From NCBI GenBank assembly GCA_921293015.1, contig OV121084.1:17860960-17924959 (forward strand): a stretch of 64,000 nt of DNA. The letters are read 5' to 3'. The stretch is from Phorcus lineatus. Lineage: Eukaryota; Mollusca; Gastropoda; Trochida; Trochidae. Below the pieces are notes generated by a model. It ran no database searches. It worked only from the letters and a program-made list of their open reading frames with translations, and was not told the DNA's origin. Numbering within the stretch: the stretch's first letter is position 1; each line of letters opens with the position of its first letter. Both the position numbers and the translations under genes were made by a program. Shown here one piece after another: positions 1-12,443 of this stretch.

Positions 1-89
1 CCATGATAAAATTATGACAGATACTGAACAAGAAAAAGTTGTAGGAAGAAGAATAGCAAAGAAGAAAGGATAAATGAAACACTAGTTTG

Positions 90-870
90 TTACACAAATC
101 GTTTGGTAGCATGAATATACAATTGAACAAACTCAAATATATTAACATTTTGACAAAATGACAAGTCTGCACTTCCTTCTAACAAAAGCTGAAGAGTAAC
201 TGAAATACATGATATATGAAGTATGCGCGTTACTGACGACATAAGGTTTTCTCTCTCATTTTTGTACAGAGAACATTCAAAGAAAAAATGATATGAGTTC
301 TCAACATAATATCCACAAGGACAATTGGTATCAGGCTTCATTCCACATTTGTATAAATCACAATTCAATGAACTCACAGCATAACGCAATTCTGTATGCA
401 AAATATTTAATTTTCTTTTACCACATGAAAAATATTTTGGGGCAAACACATACTTATTGGTAACACATGTTTTAAAAATTGAAATGCTTTCTGACTTACG
501 GACATTCTCTGGTAGATTATTCCATGAACGTATTGCTGATGGATAGAAAGATTCCTCTGAATGTTTAAGCCTTGAATATGGAGTGGAAATATCTTTTGCG
601 TTACCTAAATTGTAATTACTTTTTGAACCGACATTTTGAGGAAGAAGTTCTGCAAGGTATTGTGGTGACATATTTTGAATTTTATACATTAAATTTAATT
701 TTCTTTTTCTACGACGTTCTTGCAAAGGTTCCCAACCAGTTTCAAAGTAAAGAAATTGCCGTGATGCGTATCTGGGCAATCCTGTTACAATCCTAGCTGC
801 TTGTAATTGAACTTGCTCAAGTTTATTGGTTAATTCCTGTGAACAACCATCCCAGAAGGTTTTTATTTTT
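90..870 (-). pseudogene. LINE (non-LTR retrotransposon) ORF2 C-terminal fragment
   Basis: An open frame on the minus strand encodes the region downstream of the reverse transcriptase in a mollusc-type LINE ORF2. The frame is readable from about 870 (Trp-Asp-Gly-Cys, then LEQVQLQAARIVTG) to a stop at 90. It contains the conserved blocks ETGWEPL, SFYPSAIRSWNNLP and a zinc-knuckle-like segment CPCGYYVENSYHFFFEC. The domain carries no catalysis itself and probably binds nucleic acid. The first long open stretch has no ATG; it simply enters from a 5' truncation near 870, so this is a transposon remnant and not a host gene. No reverse transcriptase or endonuclease precedes it. The element is a different lineage from the LINE at 5106-8010, since the protein blocks differ. 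The family-level call rests on recognised motifs. Confidence 0.8.
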
Positions 871-1106
871 GGTTTTTATGTAAGCAAACATTCCTGATGA
901 TTATTCTTCAATTCTTTGTAAACCAATATATTGAAAATGGAAAATAGTTTAATTTGTCGAATTTGTCCTAAGTATCAAGCCCATGTGATCACTTTCTACA
1001 TGAAATTAAGTTAACACAATAAACAGTAACCGTGAGTGGGTGGATGTCTGGGTGTATCCAATGTGTGTATTACTCACTCTTACGCATTATCATCTCAACA
1101 AAGAGT

Positions 1107-1300
1107 TATTGAAGAGGACCCTTCGTTTAAGAGACGTGCAATACACAAAAGCTTCGGCAATGACCAAATATATCAAGCTCTGATAAATCGTCATTTACCA
1201 AAATGTAATTGAAGAGGAACCTACATGTAAAGACGTGCAATACTCAATATAACTGGCAATTATAAAAAGATATCTAACTGTCATTTTAATACATAGTTCT
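1107..1300. repeat. Degenerate direct repeat, about 100-bp unit, two copies
   Basis: The block starting TTGAAGAGGACCCTTCGT near 1108 recurs diverged at about 1209 (TTGAAGAGGAACCTACATG). Both run through AGACGTGCAATAC and a CGGCAAT or TGGCAAT segment. Weaker relatives of the GACATGCAATACA / GACACGCAATA piece appear near 1313 and 1798. Confidence 0.5.
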
Positions 1301-3960
1301 CGATGCGGGCAGGACATGCAATACATAATATCACAGACATCAGACATGCACTGTGTTTTCGCTTTTATAGTTCTTAGACAGATCTTTCAAGTATAAAAAC
1401 GAAATTCCATGGTCTCTCCTCGAGCGTTTGCGTCGGCGTTCCCAGCGTTTCCGGAGCATAACTCATAAACTATTTTACCAATCATTACAAAATCTGGTAT
1501 ACTGCTTTTTACAAATCGTGGTTAAATTCCTTTTGGAAGTTTGAACTCTTTTGTATTATTTTTTTCTGCTTCCGTGGCTACAGTTTGGAAGGGTAGGTTT
1601 TGTTTCCCTCTAATACAACTTAACCCGTCGTAAACAAATCATGTAAAATATTGGATATAAGATTAGAAATGTCATGATTTGTTTACAGTAGTCTTGTTTA
1701 GAGATTTTTAGAATTGTGGGAAAGATGAAACTTCTATTACTACGCGCAAATACACTTTTCATTATTAATGTTCATTTAAGCGTGAAGACACGTGCAGGAC
1801 ACGCAATAACAGTAGAGAGTTGGGACACCTTGTGAATTCTGTATTAGTTATGCTGTGATAGGTCATACAGACTTGCTGTACATTTTGCTGCACAATACCT
1901 TTGGTATAGCACAAAAAGATTTATTTCTAATCGATACCGTCACCCTGTATATATCTTCAAAAATGATAAATCACTATCACTATTCCCCTTGTCCTTGTCG
2001 ATCTGTAAAACAATAACTTATGAAATGACCATGTCAAACAAGCCACAATCAACTTCTTATAAGGAATCAAAAAGTAGTTTTAACTACTGTTCTTTTTGTG
2101 TGGGGCCATTGTGTGTTCCTAAAGGAACATAAAACACGGTGGACTTCTTTTCTGACCGAAACTCGAATCAAAGCTTCGGGTTTAAAGTTTATGACTGCAA
2201 TTTGACTTTAAGCTGTTTCGATTCTAGAATAAACTACTTCAACGTTCAAAGATTTGAATTTAAATATGGTGTAATTGTAGTTTTGAATAATGATAAAAAA
2301 CCCGAAAAAGATTCAAGAATATATCTGTGTTCTTAACTTGAAACATTGACTGTATTACTTTCACCAATCCACGATCCATGCTGAGTAAAGGTGTTGAATT
2401 GTCTTGTGAGATAAAATATAACACAGCGTAATGTGCAAATTTACACTTGGTAAGATTATCAAACATTGGTGACATCAAATCACTTTATACCATCATCAGA
2501 TTTTTTATTGACAGTTAGAAAGAAATTCACAGACTTCTTTCGTTAGCAAATTGATTTAAAAATGTAAATTTCGAGTTGAAACAGGAACAGCAGACATTGG
2601 TGGGATAAGAAAAGTTAGTGAAATGTATTCTGGTAATCTTTCCATTCAGTGTGCCATCAATAAAAGATTCACCTAATGAGAAAATAAATGATAAGTTATT
2701 GCCATATGTTACATGTTCGTAGACAACGGTTTCTTATTCAAGTAACGAAATTGCCAGTCTAATGTTGGAAATTTCTGAACAGAAAATGAAATAGATCAAT
2801 TGTTTGCAAGGTTAACCTAATCCTATTTCGACAGTAAATGTACGTGTGATGTGACCTTAGAAAATATATGTAACTATGTTATCGTTTGGACCTAAACTGA
2901 TACTAGATAGTTTTTGGAGCATCACACAACAGATCAAAGTTTCATTTACTTATGTCTGATCATAAATCTTCCCTTAGATTGCAAGATTTATACCTATATG
3001 GAACAATAGAATTAATAGTAATGTTTGAAAATAAATCGGATATCGTGTTATAAGATAATTTTGTATCTAGAAATATAAACTTATTAACGAGATGAGAAAG
3101 AAAAAGTGTTACAATTATCTATGACTCCTAAGAAAGGAATAAAGGATGTTTTTCTATCATTTGGATTGATACAAAGTAACATTTAAAACCCAAATAATCT
3201 AAGACAAACATGACAAGATATAGCCAAAGGAAAAATGTTTTTAGACAAATGTCTTGTCTACAATAACATGGAACAACAAACACGTATATCCAACAAATGC
3301 TTAGCAACTTTGTAAAGGTGAAGAGAAACCAATTACAAAGAACTAATTTCAGACACTAGTTTCGTTTTTTAAAATTCGACATAATATTCAGAGTGAATAA
3401 GATAATCTATTTCTAGCAAAACAAGCAATTTTGTAGACAATGGGAATGTTTGTTTCAGAGGCTCACAAGAAGGTGCTAAAAGACAACTAGTGATGCTGAC
3501 ATCAAGATATCCCAGGAGTCATCAAAACTCATGGCTATGCACACTAATACAACTCATCTCCTGCTAAGGGTTGAAAGCATTATTTTGTTTTCAGCAGTGT
3601 TACAGATAAACAAAGCATCCTTTGAGTGTATGAGATCAGGGTATAAACGATTGTCTAGTTCTTCTGGTCACTGACCTAGGACCAAAGAATGACGTCCATT
3701 ACATTATGACTATTCAAATAAAAGAGTATTGTCAAATCAACGTATAAAGAACGGGGCTTGAGGTTAAGCTACTGCAGTTAACATTATAAGTTCAGTTGAC
3801 TATCATGATGGTCATGTCAACGTTCCACTATTCATTGCTATGATTTTACACATGCATACGTAATAAATTCCCTCTTAAGACCATTAAATGAAAACAAACA
3901 AGTACAAATGATTACATATGGTAAAACACAAAGGTCCACTTAAATGCAATGCAAACTTGT

Positions 3961-4018
3961 TGGGCAGTAGAAATCCATTATCATGTTATGGGTCAGTAGA
4001 AATCCATTATTACGTTAT
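3961..4018. repeat. Short tandem duplication, about 29-bp unit
   Basis: GGCAGTAGAAATCCATTAT and GTCAGTAGAAATCCATTAT sit back to back, each followed by a CATGTTAT or TACGTTAT variant. Two copies, slightly diverged. Confidence 0.6.
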
Positions 4019-5182
4019 GGTTCAGTTATGGTCTTGAAGACTTCGTATGAAATATAGTATGGTGATTAATCGAATTTCAAATTAAATCTCTAATATCCAT
4101 GACATGTTAAAAAAGGACGTTGATAAATAATGAATTAATTAAACTTAGTGTTAGCAAACATTGCAACATACTTCGAAATACGTTTAGGAGTATTGTATCA
4201 GCTTTTGAGGGGTTTAATTGTAGTCTAAGCTTTTTATATGAGACACGTCATACATCTCAGACAACTGAGTTGCACAATTATTCGAACGAGGAGTTTAGCC
4301 AACACCTGACAGGCACTAATTACTAAATGGTAAACCAGTAGACTTCAAAATTTATAACATAGACATCACAACATTATCTCAGGTTAAAAGTTTCCATTTA
4401 GTGTAAAAATTGACCGAAAGCTTTAAAAAAAATGTACATAACATACATTTAGAGAAATTTAATGCATTCATGTATATGTATGAAAACAATGTAGCATTAA
4501 ACTCGCGTGTTGGTTTGAAGTTGTTATAAAAGTCACATCTTTTAGTTTCTTCGGCAAAATAATGGTATCATATTTGTTCACAAACTTTTCCCTCAAAACA
4601 ACTTTCTTTTAAGACAATGCATTAAATCAGTTGAACTTCAAACAGAACTTGAAAATTGTATCACGGCATGTCAAGCTTTGAACAGTTTTTCTAATTCTGT
4701 GGTTAAAAAGAAATATGCTTGTCTAACGTATGTGTCAAATTCTTCCTCCTCTGCAAAGATGTCTATCAAGCAGCAACTGTGATCTCCAACATTCAAAGTA
4801 AAGTTTCAATAAGACCATAACTTTTTTATCTTTAAAAAATTTCAGCACCAGCAGATGAAACCTATTTCAGTACAAGGAAACTTGGAAACGTAATGAAAAG
4901 TTTAACCTAACTGGAATTCAAGCGCAACTGTCCGTTGTTTGCACGCTATTATATTGGATTTATAATTCAACCTACTACATATTGCAATTAAAAAGTTCAT
5001 TGAAAAGTAATCGACCCGAGAATAGATAGTGCAGATAAGGTGATCAAAAATATTACAATGTAAAAATTTTCACTGTCTGTCGTTTTTGTCAATCAGTCAA
5101 AGGAGTTTATTTGTAATGAGGCCAAAGGCCCATGTACAAAAATACATAAGCAAAAAAAAAAAAAAAAATTTACAAGTGAAGT

Positions 5183-7618
5183 TTATGTTGTTTCTAAATA
5201 CACATTTCTTTTGGCATAGGCATGGTAAATAAAATACTGAAAACGTTTGATTATATTATCCTGAGATGTACATAACAGGCTTCTAAATTTATGCATAGAC
5301 GGTGATACAGAAAAATATTCTGGAAGAAATTTTCTTCGAAGATCCTTATACAAGTGACACACGAGAGCGAAATGGTACTCATTCTCGATGTTGATGTTAC
5401 AGATAGGACATATGCGGAAAACATGTTCAACTGAATTCCACCTGCCCTTATTATAATTTAGTGGCAGGAGATTGGATCAAAATTTGGTGTAGAGTATGCG
5501 CACCTTCTTTTCAACATTGAGGTACAGGTATCTTTCTGGCTCAAATGTGAATTTATATTCTCTGTACATAACATATCTGGAGCTATCATTTATAGAAGAC
5601 ATCCAACTCTGGGTAAATTCATTTATCAAGGAGTCTTTAAATAGTTGAAAACATGCAAATTCATCACCAACAGATTGGTTAACCCATACATATCCAAACC
5701 CGTGGGAAAACAAAATATTTTTTCTAAATGAAACCCAACTAGTTTTTCCGATGTTATCATAATACATCATCATGTTATACGCTTTCTCCGGTATTCTGTT
5801 TTCGCTCATTTTAAGCAATTTGACCCAATACCGTAAAATACGAGAAAAAGCGTTTATATATATTGGAAAACGGCCACATTCGCCATACACAATATTATTT
5901 GGGGTTTGCATTCCTACACGTAAAAATCGTTTGCAGGCTAGCAGATGGACCCTTTCCAGTAATTCATATTGCTTTACTCCCCATATTTCACATCCATATA
6001 ATAATATCGGCATAACCTGTGAATCAAAGATTTTTAAAAATATTTTCGGATCGATCATTCCAATCTTGTTTAGCTTCACAATAATATCCATCATCGCTCT
6101 TTTACCACGGCTAGCCTAATCTGTAATACATGTTGTCATTTTCAAATTACTTGAAACCTAAATCCCTAAATATTTATAGCTATTTGCAGTGGCGATTTTG
6201 TTTCCTTTATAAAACCACCTTTCCTTCTTTGAAAGGATGCCCCATTTTCTGAAAACAATAATTTGTGTTTTAGCAAGGTTTACTGTTAGCCCCCAATTGT
6301 CGGAGAATGATTCAAGAATATTTAATTGGTTTTGAAGGCCACCTATTGATTCAGACACAAGAATGACATCATCTGCAAAAAGAAGTAGGAATATTTCATA
6401 CAAATCTGGGAATAATTGTGCCCCGTGTTTACCAGCCATGTTTATAGATTTAGACAATTCACCAATGAATAGCGAGAATAACAATGGGCTAAGAATACAA
6501 CCTTGCCGCACTCCGTTTGGGCAATCAAATAAACGGGTAACATCTGAGGAAGAGCATTTTACACACGCTTGTACAGATTCATAAATAGATTTTAGTGCTG
6601 ACAACATTTTCCCCCCTAACCCGTTTTGCGTAAGGCAACCCCATAGACGTTTTCTGTCCACGTAGTCAAACGCCTTCTTAAAGTCAATGAAGGCTACATG
6701 GAGTTTTCTTCTCTTTTTCATGAAACATTTCTCCACAATAGAACGGAGAGCGAACATGTGATCAGTTGTTGAGTAGCCAGATCTAAATCCCGCCTGTGCT
6801 TCAGGAACTTTATCTTTTAACTCCGTCCAAACTTTAAGCCTATTATTCAGCACTCCAGTATATATCTTACTTAAGACACTGAGCAACGATATACCTCTGT
6901 AGTTGTCAGGGTTATTTACATCTCCTCTCTTGTGTATTGGCACAATAATTGATTGAGTCCAGCTTTTAGGGAATATTCCCGAATCAATTATTTTATCAAA
7001 GAGTGATTTTAAAAATGGCATAAAACAAAAGGAGTTCACTTTGATCATTTCAATTAGAATACCATCTATACCAGCTGATTTACCATTATTAATATTATTT
7101 ATGGCCGTAAATATTTCTTCCGACTCAATAGGGCACTCCAAAAGAAGTGTATCAATTTCATCTAAGTCTGGTTCTTCCACCTGGTCTGTTTTTTCATACA
7201 AAGTTGTATCATAACTTGTAAATAGACTACTAAAGTGACTATACCATTCATCATTACCTATATTTGGACTTGATTGACGCATAGGTGATATACTTCTCAG
7301 TATACGCCAAAACATCTTTAGGTTATCGGTTGCTTGCTTTAAAGCGTCTGCTTTGTTGCGCTGGTAGGACAGTTTCGCTCGCCTGCAAATACCCTTATAT
7401 AAGTTTCTCTGTTTGCAGTAGTTACGCCTGTTTACTTCAGATTTGTTCCTCTGATACTGACGAAGTGTTTTGCGAGTATAGAATTTATTACTTTTACATG
7501 ATTTATCATAGAAACCAGACGAAGTATTCCGTTTCTTACTTGCTTTCATACAGTCAGCTGCGTTAAGTACAGTTTTTACAAATAAATCCAAAGCATGATC
7601 AACGTCTGCATCTACCAA
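5183..7618 (-). pseudogene. LINE reverse transcriptase with C-terminal zinc-knuckle domain, broken by stops
   Basis: Counting from a TTG at 7618, residues 171-420 carry the reverse transcriptase: KSAGIDGILIEM, VPIHKRGDVNNPDNYRGIS, AQAGFRSGYSTTDH, motif A (AFIDFKKAFDYVDR, about 309-322), motif B (GVRQGCILSPLLFS, about 369-382) and the catalytic FADD (414-417). Catalytic aspartates are therefore still present. The frame stops at 6158-6160 (TAG) just after KYLGI, and again at 6116-6118 (TAG). It continues in the same frame as a thumb-like segment (MPILLYGCEIWG) until a TGA at 5477-5479. Beyond that it still encodes a Cys-x2-Cys knuckle (RICPICNINIENEYHF), ending with TAA at 5183-5185. All three stops are in one frame, so they look like point mutations in an old copy. 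Confidence 0.85.
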
Positions 7619-7976
7619 TTTTGTTTTCGGTGTACACGGCCGTCTTGCTATGGTTCCTTTCTATTCTATCAGCGATGTTACTATCAGCTTTCTTATTATC
7701 GTTTCGCAGACTTCCATGTTTATAACTTTTAAGTTTTGTGTTTAAAGGCATATAATCTGATTCTACTCGGGGATCTATTAGGAACGATTCGATCACTTCG
7801 AATGCCTCAATGTTGGCAATACAATAATCATTTACAGAAGAACCCTGGTTAGATATAAACGTAAACTCGCCGGTCGTCTCTCCCTGTACGCGACCAGTCA
7901 GCATATACAGCTGGTATGTAAAACACATGTCTAACAGCATTCTACCAAATCTATTGGTTGTCTTATCACATGACTG
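7599..7976 (-). pseudogene. LINE endonuclease (EEP/APE-type) C-terminal fragment
   Basis: The frame reads back from about 7976 (TDNKRQSCDK...NRFGRMLLDMC) through GEFTFISNQGSSVNDYCIA to VESDYMPLNTKL. These are C-terminal blocks of the APE-like endonuclease that nicks target DNA for target-primed reverse transcription. In active enzymes the final catalytic motif is Ser-Asp-His; here it reads Ser-Asp-Tyr, so the catalytic histidine is lost. The N-terminal half is missing because of 5' truncation. The frame ends at a stop at 7599-7601, overlapping the reverse transcriptase frame; an indel around 7640-7700 probably split one original ORF. Confidence 0.75.
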
Positions 7977-8010
7977 TCTCTTGTTGTCTGTAAAGATATA
8001 TTCTTGATTT

Positions 8011-8546
8011 TTTTTTACAATGAGTTGCTATCATAAGTTGTTCTAAAACTATCAACCTGTACGAATATTTTCATGCAGATTTGTTTCCGTAGAAAACGAA
8101 TGAATAATACTGTAAACAATCATAGCTTCATACAAGTTCTCCCAAAGTCCAGGATGAAACTTTATAATCCGACAATACAACCAGACTCTGCTTTTGCTTC
8201 ATTTGCCAAATATGAAAATGAAAACAAAAAAAAGATTTGAAAAGAAAATGAAAAGAAAGAAATTGAAAATGATCATGATATAGAAATGAGGATTTATTCC
8301 CAACATGTCCTGATTTCCTTGAACTAATCGATCATGTTCTCGAGTTCTTTATTGAGGTACAAATCTATTAGGATTAGACTTGTACCGAACAATGTTTTGT
8401 CCTTCACATGTTCCAGTTTTCTATTGCATTAGTTCACGATATTTCGAGCTCATTATACAACCACAGACAAGAAAAGATCCAAAATATCACGTTCCAGTGT
8501 GGTCGATGATCATTGTGCTACAAAGTTCCACATTATATGTGCTTGT
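8011..8546. other. No gene; purine-rich low-complexity patch
   Basis: Nothing coding. About 8205-8280 is strongly purine-biased on plus (repeated GAAAA / AAAAGAAAG). The rest is ordinary AT-rich sequence up to the start of the 740-bp duplication. Confidence 0.5.
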
Positions 8547-10026
8547 GATCTGACCTGGCGAATTATGTGTAACAATGACGAGACTGTTTGGACACGTTCA
8601 TCAACACACAGGACTAATACGACATTAGCGTGTGGGACGTCAAATGTTACATTCATTGTAACATCTTTGACAGTGTAATCGCGATTTTGGTCACCTTTAC
8701 TTCAATCTTTGAGATATCTTAATTTCAGTACTGCCATTAGAGAGAGCGATTCGTAAACTTCAGTAACAAATTAATAAAACGATTGCATTTTTTTCAATGT
8801 TTTCGACGACCACAAGAAAGATTTAGGTATCTGTAATATAAACATTGAAAGAACTAATACCTTTTAAACTTCTGAACATCTCTATACTAATTATGGTATT
8901 CCTTATAATATTCTTTATGATATTCCTTATAATTAGTTTTGCCGTTAAGAACGCCAATCAAGCCCTCCAAAAGATTGTGAAAATCATTGCAACTTGCCCA
9001 TTAGCAACTCATTAGATCAGAAATGAAAATACATGTAGAAAGTAATTCTTATGAAATGACCCCAAATTTCAACTTCATTTGTTATCAACTTGTATACAAT
9101 TGTCATGTAAACGCTGTGTCAAGACGAGAATGTGAAATAAACAAAAGTATTGTTAATGCAACGAGTCAAAAGGGGTAAGTGAACCCAATGTGTCCTGAGA
9201 AGTTTGTGAACGCAACGAGTGAAAAGGGGTATGTGAACCCAATGTGTCCTGAAAAGTTTGTGAACGCAACGAGTGAAAAGGGGTATGATCTGACCTGGCG
9301 AATTATGTGTAACAATGACGAGACTGTTTGGACACGTTCATCAACACACAGGACTAATACGACATTAGCGTGTGGGACGTCAAATGTTACATTCATTGTA
9401 ACATCTTTGACAGTGTAATCGCGATTTTGGTCACCTTTACTTCAATCTTTGAGATATCTTAATTTCAGTACTGCCATTAGAGAGAGCGATTCGTAAACTT
9501 CAGTAACAAATTAATAAAACGATTGCATTTTTTTCAATGTTTTCGACGACCACAAGAAAGATTTAGGTATCTGTAATATAAACATTGAAAGAACTAATAC
9601 CTTTTAAACTTCTGAACATCTCTATACTAATTATGGTATTCCTTATAATATTCTTTATGATATTCCTTATAATTAGTTTTGCCGTTAAGAACGCCAATCA
9701 AGCCCTCCAAAAGATTGTGAAAATCATTGCAACTTGCCCATTAGCAACTCATTAGATCAGAAATGAAAATACATGTAGAAAGTAATTCTTATGAAATGAC
9801 CCCAAATTTCAACTTCATTTGTTATCAACTTGTATACAATTGTCATGTAAACGCTGTGTCAAGACGAGAATGTGAAATAAACAAAAGTATTGTTAATGCA
9901 ACGAGTCAAAAGGGGTAAGTGAACCCAATGTGTCCTGAGAAGTTTGTGAACGCAACGAGTGAAAAGGGGTATGTGAACCCAATGTGTCCTGAAAAGTTTG
10001 TGAACGCAACGAGTGAAAAGGGGTAT
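8547..10026. repeat. Perfect tandem duplication, 740-bp unit, two copies
   Basis: Positions 8547-9286 and 9287-10026 appear identical by eye at a constant offset of 740 bp; I compared landmarks throughout and saw no difference. Each copy starts GATCTGACCTGGCGAATT and ends in the middle of the 27-bp minisatellite (ending AAAAGGGGTAT). The left breakpoint is in unique sequence and the right one in the minisatellite. Identity this high implies either a very recent event or an assembly artefact. No gene is recognisable within the unit. Confidence 0.95.
9152..9286. repeat. 27-bp minisatellite, five units (first duplication copy)
   Basis: Units begin GTGAAC and alternate between a CCAATGTGTCCTGAGAAG type and a GCAACGAGTGAAAAGGGG type. 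The first unit (9152-9178, GTTAATGCAACGAGTC...) ends in TAA. This is the duplicated left part of the array at 9892-10271. Confidence 0.9.
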
Positions 10027-10271
10027 GTGAACGCACATAGTCCTGAGAAGTTTGTGAACGCAACGAGTGAAAAGGTGTATGTGAACGCAACGTATCCTGA
10101 GAAGTATGTGAATCTAATGTTTCCTCAGGAGTTAGTAAATAAAACGTATCCAAAGGAGTCTGCGAACACAACAACTCGAAAGGAGATTGTGCAGAGACAT
10201 CTTGTCCTTAGTTACATGTGAAGTCAACGTGTTCAGAGGAATTCGTGAAGACTATGTGTCCTCAGATTCCA
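9892..10271. repeat. 27-bp minisatellite, about 13 units
   Basis: Tandem 27-mers run from 9892, each starting GTGAAC or a close variant. Units are regular up to 10188, then one degenerate 29-bp unit, then two more recognisable units (10218-10244 and 10245-10271). Because 27 is a multiple of three, both strands stay open. On plus, from 9919, the units read as nine-residue repeats of the kind VNPMCPEKF / VNATSEKGY. The first unit holds an in-frame TAA and no promoter, ATG context or splice signal is evident, so I treat it as noncoding. Units become more divergent toward the right edge, as in old array margins. Confidence 0.9.
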
Positions 10272-10689
10272 AGACGTTGCATGATTCACATGATGAAAAG
10301 CAAATGGTAGCGAGATACATTTGTAGTTTCAGAATAATCTTACTTGCTGTTGAAGAATTACAGAAGAGATTCAACAGTGAAAGTCATAGCAAAACGCATG
10401 AAAAATAATTTAAGATGTTAATCAAAACACATCAAGCCATGTCGCAACGAAAGCAACGAGAAGCAAAAAGCAACGTAAACAATTCAAATCCATTACAATG
10501 TTCAAGCCTAAATAAGTTGAGATTACATTATTCATGAATATCAACCAACAACGTCTGATACATTATGGTATATATAAGTGCAATGAGATTCTACACTTTG
10601 TACTAAACTATTTCGAATGTGGAATAAGACAAGAAAGTTGGAAAATGACTATACAAACGTAGACTAGAAAAGAAACTGTTCAAACACAA

Positions 10690-10806
10690 TTCAATTGAAT
10701 TTCTAAGTTTATTCGTTTTGTTGACATATTCCTCAATTCAACGCCGTCAGTGCATTGCAAACTGCAAAATGGACGCCCAATTAAGCACATTTCTCCTTAT
10801 CTTCTA
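10690..10806. repeat. Dispersed repeat, copy A
   Basis: This shares about 110 bp with 12444-12553 in the same orientation: a TTTCTAAGTTTATTCGTTTT-like start, TTGACAT..TTCCTC, CCGTCAGTG, and GGACGCCCAATTA followed by GCACATTT. Identity is visibly high but imperfect. Neither end shows clear terminal repeats. Confidence 0.75.
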
Positions 10807-12443
10807 ACGTAAACTAGAAATGATACTTTTTAAACACATTCATTGAGCCTGAAATCAAGATATACCCCTGAGTAATCAAAAGTCATAGACGTGCAACTAA
10901 TACTTCAGCAGCTTGGTAAGTACAGCAACGTGGTCTCCATGGGATCAGTGCATTTTACGATTGAGTAACAATGCTTCAAGGCTTTGAACTTCCTTAGAAA
11001 CCTTATATATAAATCGCTCACAGATATTATAGTCGGACACTTTATAAATGAGCTACAGTATACATTAAACATCAGAGAACTCACTATGGTTGTTATACAT
11101 TTTATATATTGAAAAAAACTGAGAAATATTCTAGTCAAGCTACAATTCTTTCACAAACAAAACTCCCAAAAAAATGTTAGATTTTACTGAAATAAACCTT
11201 TTTACTCGTAATTTTTGCATTATATAACTATAAAACCACTCACTTTCATTTTCTATTTCATCAAATGCTTTAGCTTCTATTTTTTCTTCAGCCAATGAAA
11301 TAGAGGGAAAACATTGACTGAGAGGGGCTTTCTTAGATGTTAGGTTTTTCAACCGATCGCAACACAAACGAGTTTTTACTTAGTTGAATTGTTCGTCCCC
11401 ACCCAAGATATACATCTATTACTGAAACTTCAAAACCATTAACAAGCTGATGTCACATTATGTCAAAACAACGAAAGCTTATAACTGTTACCAGCACGTT
11501 TTTTTTCTATTTGCACGCGAAGATGCCATTCTGGCCACAAATTGTTGTCAAAGTAATATTTTTTAAAATCAGTTTTGTGAAAAAGTATTTAAAAAATATT
11601 TGAAAACTTTATGGGGTACTTTAATTAAACACGCAATAGTTCTGTTTCGTAGTCAGGTTTTGAAATCAACGAATTTCAAGATTTTGTTGAATGTCAAGGA
11701 ATGATTTAATCTGTCTGTTTTCGTTTGCTAACATTAGCGAAACCATTTACTGAGATTTGAATTATGGATATTTAAGGTACTTAATAATCATTCATAAAAT
11801 TTAAATATAGGTACCATATGCCTAGAAACGTTAAACTTTTGTATCACATTGTCTAGTTAAATGCCGAAAAAATACTAAGAAAAATCAAATGTCAAAAATG
11901 AAAGTTAATTTTGTGTTTTAATGCTATATCCCTGCAGAGCATTTTTTCACAGTGTACAAGAACATGGATATTGTAACATAAACTGCTGTATAAAATATAA
12001 GCCTTCTTGAACCGTATGAGCCTTCAGGTTGATACAAAATGTGTTTATAAAGATGCTTAAAGTAAATGGAACTCTCACATTAGACGTTCTGTAAGAAATA
12101 AATACATGTCAATGTGTCATTCCTCATCTACAAAACTTTTTACATGTTTCTGAAAAGACAAAATAAAAAACATCAGGAAAAAACTTATATTTTTTTCGCA
12201 GATGTAGCTTTTCACATTGTACATTGATCGAAATAAAATGGGAAAAAAATTAACACAAACATGAATGATTGAAGTTTGTGTTATTTAACTTGGTACAAAG
12301 AAAATTACAAACAAACTGCATGAAGAAGTCGCGTCTTAATTCATCAAACTATTCGGCACTTGGAAATGTCTACCCTTCTACAATGGCATGTGCCTCCATT
12401 GATTTACGAATGGCCGGTCAAATAAGATACATGTGTCCATTAT

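Larger units (their letters stand above)
871..5105. other. No gene seen; AT-rich with small local duplications
   Basis: No convincing coding sequence or RNA gene. Short open frames here lack recognisable motifs or splice context. Two minor local repeats are described separately (1107-1300 and 3961-4018). Confidence 0.6.
5106..8010 (-). mobile_element. 5'-truncated, degraded LINE (non-LTR retrotransposon)
   Basis: On the minus strand the order is endonuclease C-terminal part, reverse transcriptase, zinc-knuckle C-terminal domain, 3' UTR. The 3' end contains a T-run (A-run at 5152-5168 on plus), then TGGGCCTTTGGCCTCA, which can fold into a small GGCC hairpin, then CAAATAAA ending near 5106. 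A hairpin plus AATAAA tail is typical of molluscan LINEs. The 5' end is lost around 7990-8010, inside the endonuclease. The element is dead: one frameshift separates endonuclease from reverse transcriptase, and three in-frame stops interrupt the downstream frame (6158-6160, 6116-6118, 5477-5479). The exact 5' boundary is uncertain and no target-site duplication was identified. Confidence 0.85.

Noticed and set aside
5152..5168. A-run as a LINE poly(A) tail
   Set aside because: It is on the strand opposite to the LINE coding sense, inside the 3' UTR, upstream of the AATAAA end.
9893..10174. Minus-strand repetitive open frame opposite the minisatellite
   Set aside because: A 27-bp period keeps every frame open if one unit is open; no start context, signal or splice evidence.
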